Shown piece by piece: positions 62,475 to 64,000 of a stretch of DNA of 64,000 nucleotides (within the stretch, counting starts at the first letter, position 1; each line of letters begins with the position of its first letter). Source of the DNA: JAKAIY01 sp963809385 (GTDB lineage: Bacteria > Chloroflexota > Ktedonobacteria > Ktedonobacterales > JADMIN01). The position numbers were made by a program, and so were the translations under genes. The notes beneath the pieces were generated by a model. The model was not told where the DNA came from. It saw nothing but the letters and a program-made list of their open reading frames with translations, and searched no databases. Location of the stretch: the NCBI GenBank assembly GCA_963809385.1, contig CAWEJL010000004.1:508366-572365 (forward strand). The letters are read 5' to 3'.

Positions 62475-63942
62475 CTAATCATCATCATCGGGCGAGGCGC
62501 GCAGATGCTTCTCGCCATTGTAGCTCAGACGCAGCGGCTTGCCGTCGCGCACAGTCTCGATGTGCACCGGGCGAGACCAGATGCGGTAGACGTATTCGAG
62601 CGTCTTTTCGGCGTAGGGGATGTCGAGCTCCTGGCCCTCCTCGGCGTAGTGGCGCAGCATGAGCTCGGTGTTGCCGTTATGGTCGGCGTCCCAGACAACG
62701 ATGTGCGGGATGCCATAGTTGGTCATGCTGGCCGCGAGGCCGTCGCGCACCTTCTCCCAGTCTTTCTCGACGATCACCCACTCATCCTCGACTTTGCGGT
62801 AGAGGTAGAGGTCGAGCTCCTCGACGAGGTCTTTGGTGAGGTAGTTGCGCAGCAGCGAGGCGTCGCTCTCGGTCTCGCGGACGGAGAAGAGCTGGGCGCG
62901 CCCCTGGCCGGGCTGGCGGCCCAGGCGCTCGCGCTCCTCCTGGGTGGGATTGTCCCAACGGCGCTCGATGTCTTCGAGGAGATGGTAGCCGAGGTGGTAG
63001 GGGTTCACGCGCATGCGCGACGTGGCCAGCACCCCTGCGTGCATCTGGGCGAAGGCGGTGTATTCGGCGTCGGTGAGGTCCATCTCGCGAGTGATGCGCG
63101 CGTGCCATAGGCTGGCCCACCCCTCGTTCGCGACCTTGGTGCGCATCTGCGGGACGAAATACAGCATCTCCTCGCGGACGATGAGCAGGATGTCGCGCTG
63201 CCACGGCTCCAGATTGGGGGCATGCTCGGCGAGGAACTTCAGCAGGTCTTTCTCCGGCTCGGCGGGGAAGCGGCGGTGCTTGTGGAGCGCGCGCTCGCGC
63301 TCCTCATCCTCGCGCTGGCGGCGCTGCTCGCGCTCGTCTACGCCCCAGAGGTCGTCGTATGGGCCGGCGGCGCGCTTGCGCTCTTCGCCCGGTCTCCTCC
63401 TCCGCCTTGGGCCGTGGCTTCAGCGTCACGTGCGGGTCGATGTGCTCTTCGATCGCCAGCACGGCGTCGAGGAAGCGCTCGACCTCGTCCTCGCCGTGGT
63501 CATATTCATACTTGCGGATGCGGTCGGCGCTGACGCTGACCTTGTCAATCATGTTGGGCGGCGTGGAGTGGAAGTAGACGTTGTTCTTGAAGAAGTCGGT
63601 ATGGCCGAGGACGTGGGCGGCGACGACCATGTTCTGCAAGAGATCGTTCTGCTCCATGAGGAAGGCGTACGAGGGATTGGTGTTGACCACCAGCTCGTAA
63701 ATCTTGCTCAGGCCGTAGTCGTACTCAGTCTTCATGCGGTAGTACGCCTTGCCGCGCGACCAGTGGCTGAAGCGGCCGGGCAGGCCATAGGCGCCGAATT
63801 CGTACATGATGGTGGCGGGGACAAGCTCAAAGTTGACCGGGTAGGGATCCAGCCCGAAGCGGCGAGCGATGCCCCAGATCTCGTCTATGGCGCGCTCCAT
63901 CCGGGCAAGGTAGGCCTTGTCGGCTGTCGTGGAATCGGGCAT
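62475..63942 (-). CDS. spoVR: SpoVR family protein (frameshifted near 63388)
   Basis: About 488 residues. Part 1 has DPYPVNFELVPATIMYEFGA, LPGRFSHWSRGKAYYRMKTE, YGLSKIYELVVNTNPSYAFL and HVLGHTDFFKNNVYF. The frame shifts near 63388 in an acidic linker. Part 2 has ILLIVREEMLYFVPQMRTKV, NEGWASLWHARITREM, NPYHLGYHLLEDIERRWDNP and NYGIPHIVVWDADHNGNTEL. SpoVR affects the spore cortex in Bacillus, but the family also occurs with the PrkA kinase and YeaH/YhbH in non-sporulating bacteria, linked to stress. ATG 63942 has GGAGGAG upstream. The gene further upstream may be the YhbH partner. Confidence 0.88.
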
Positions 63943-63969
63943 GATAGGGGTCTCCTCCGGGGGCGCGCG

Positions 63970-64000
63970 CTAGGGCGTCGCGGGGGCCTGTTCGGGCGTG
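63970..64000 (-). CDS. C-terminal end of an upstream gene (partial)
   Basis: On the minus strand a frame runs in from the window edge and ends ...TPEQAPATP followed by TAG at 63972-63970, 28 bp before the spoVR start. By position this would be the YhbH/YeaH (DUF444) or PrkA partner usually next to spoVR, but ten residues cannot show that. Confidence 0.35.
   Translation of the reverse strand, partial: TPEQAPATP

Overview
The window is GC-rich bacterial chromosome with no rRNA, CRISPR array, transposase or phage module. Gene content points to Chloroflexota, perhaps a Ktedonobacteria relative: Asp-box propeller proteins behind single membrane anchors, Pro/Tyr-rich zinc-ribbon PrsW proteins, a TipA-type MerR regulator, caa3-type CtaG, a DUF929/VKOR thiol pair, SpoVR, mannosylglycerate synthesis, and many long palindromic intergenic repeats. 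The phylum is an inference from gene families, not from a marker tree.

Layout. 0-9.5 kb: mannosyl-3-phosphoglycerate synthase, a dihydrofolate-reductase-like protein, a serine beta-lactamase/esterase, an alpha-toroid protein, a Nudix hydrolase, a geranylgeranyl-reductase-like flavoprotein, a propeller protein and a TipA-like regulator with its own MerR-type promoter. 9.5-24 kb: envelope and housekeeping genes (mltG-ruvX, a lysozyme-like lipoprotein, a polysaccharide deacetylase, a ThrE exporter, a CHAP hydrolase, rsmD). 25-27 kb: a Ro60 (TROVE) gene followed on the same strand by two RNAs whose T-arm comes before the acceptor stem and D-arm, i.e. tRNA-like modules in permuted order, as in bacterial Y RNAs. 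This is the most striking system here. 27-35.5 kb: pheA, a DUF433/PIN-like pair, gltB with an attenuator-like leader, and a Nudix protein. 35.5-43.8 kb: large low-complexity membrane proteins, a PrsW protease, a TIR-like membrane protein and a propeller lipoprotein. 43.8-49.3 kb (minus strand): tRNA-Tyr, tRNA-Thr, tuf, then rpmG-secE-nusG-rplK-rplA, each group with a recognisable promoter. 49.5-53.5 kb: CtaG, a DUF929-VKOR protein joined through a palindromic repeat, and a TIR-GrpE fusion. 53.5-62 kb: phosphate regulon phoR | pstS-pstC-pstA-pstB-pstB-phoU-phoB around a four-copy 11-bp PHO box. 62-64 kb: spoVR and the end of one more gene.

About twenty single-base frameshifts break otherwise well-conserved genes, including the EF-Tu gene tuf and most of the pst/pho locus. 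Reading continues cleanly in another frame each time, so they look mainly like sequencing or assembly errors. I annotated the affected genes as full-length reading units and give the approximate shift positions.
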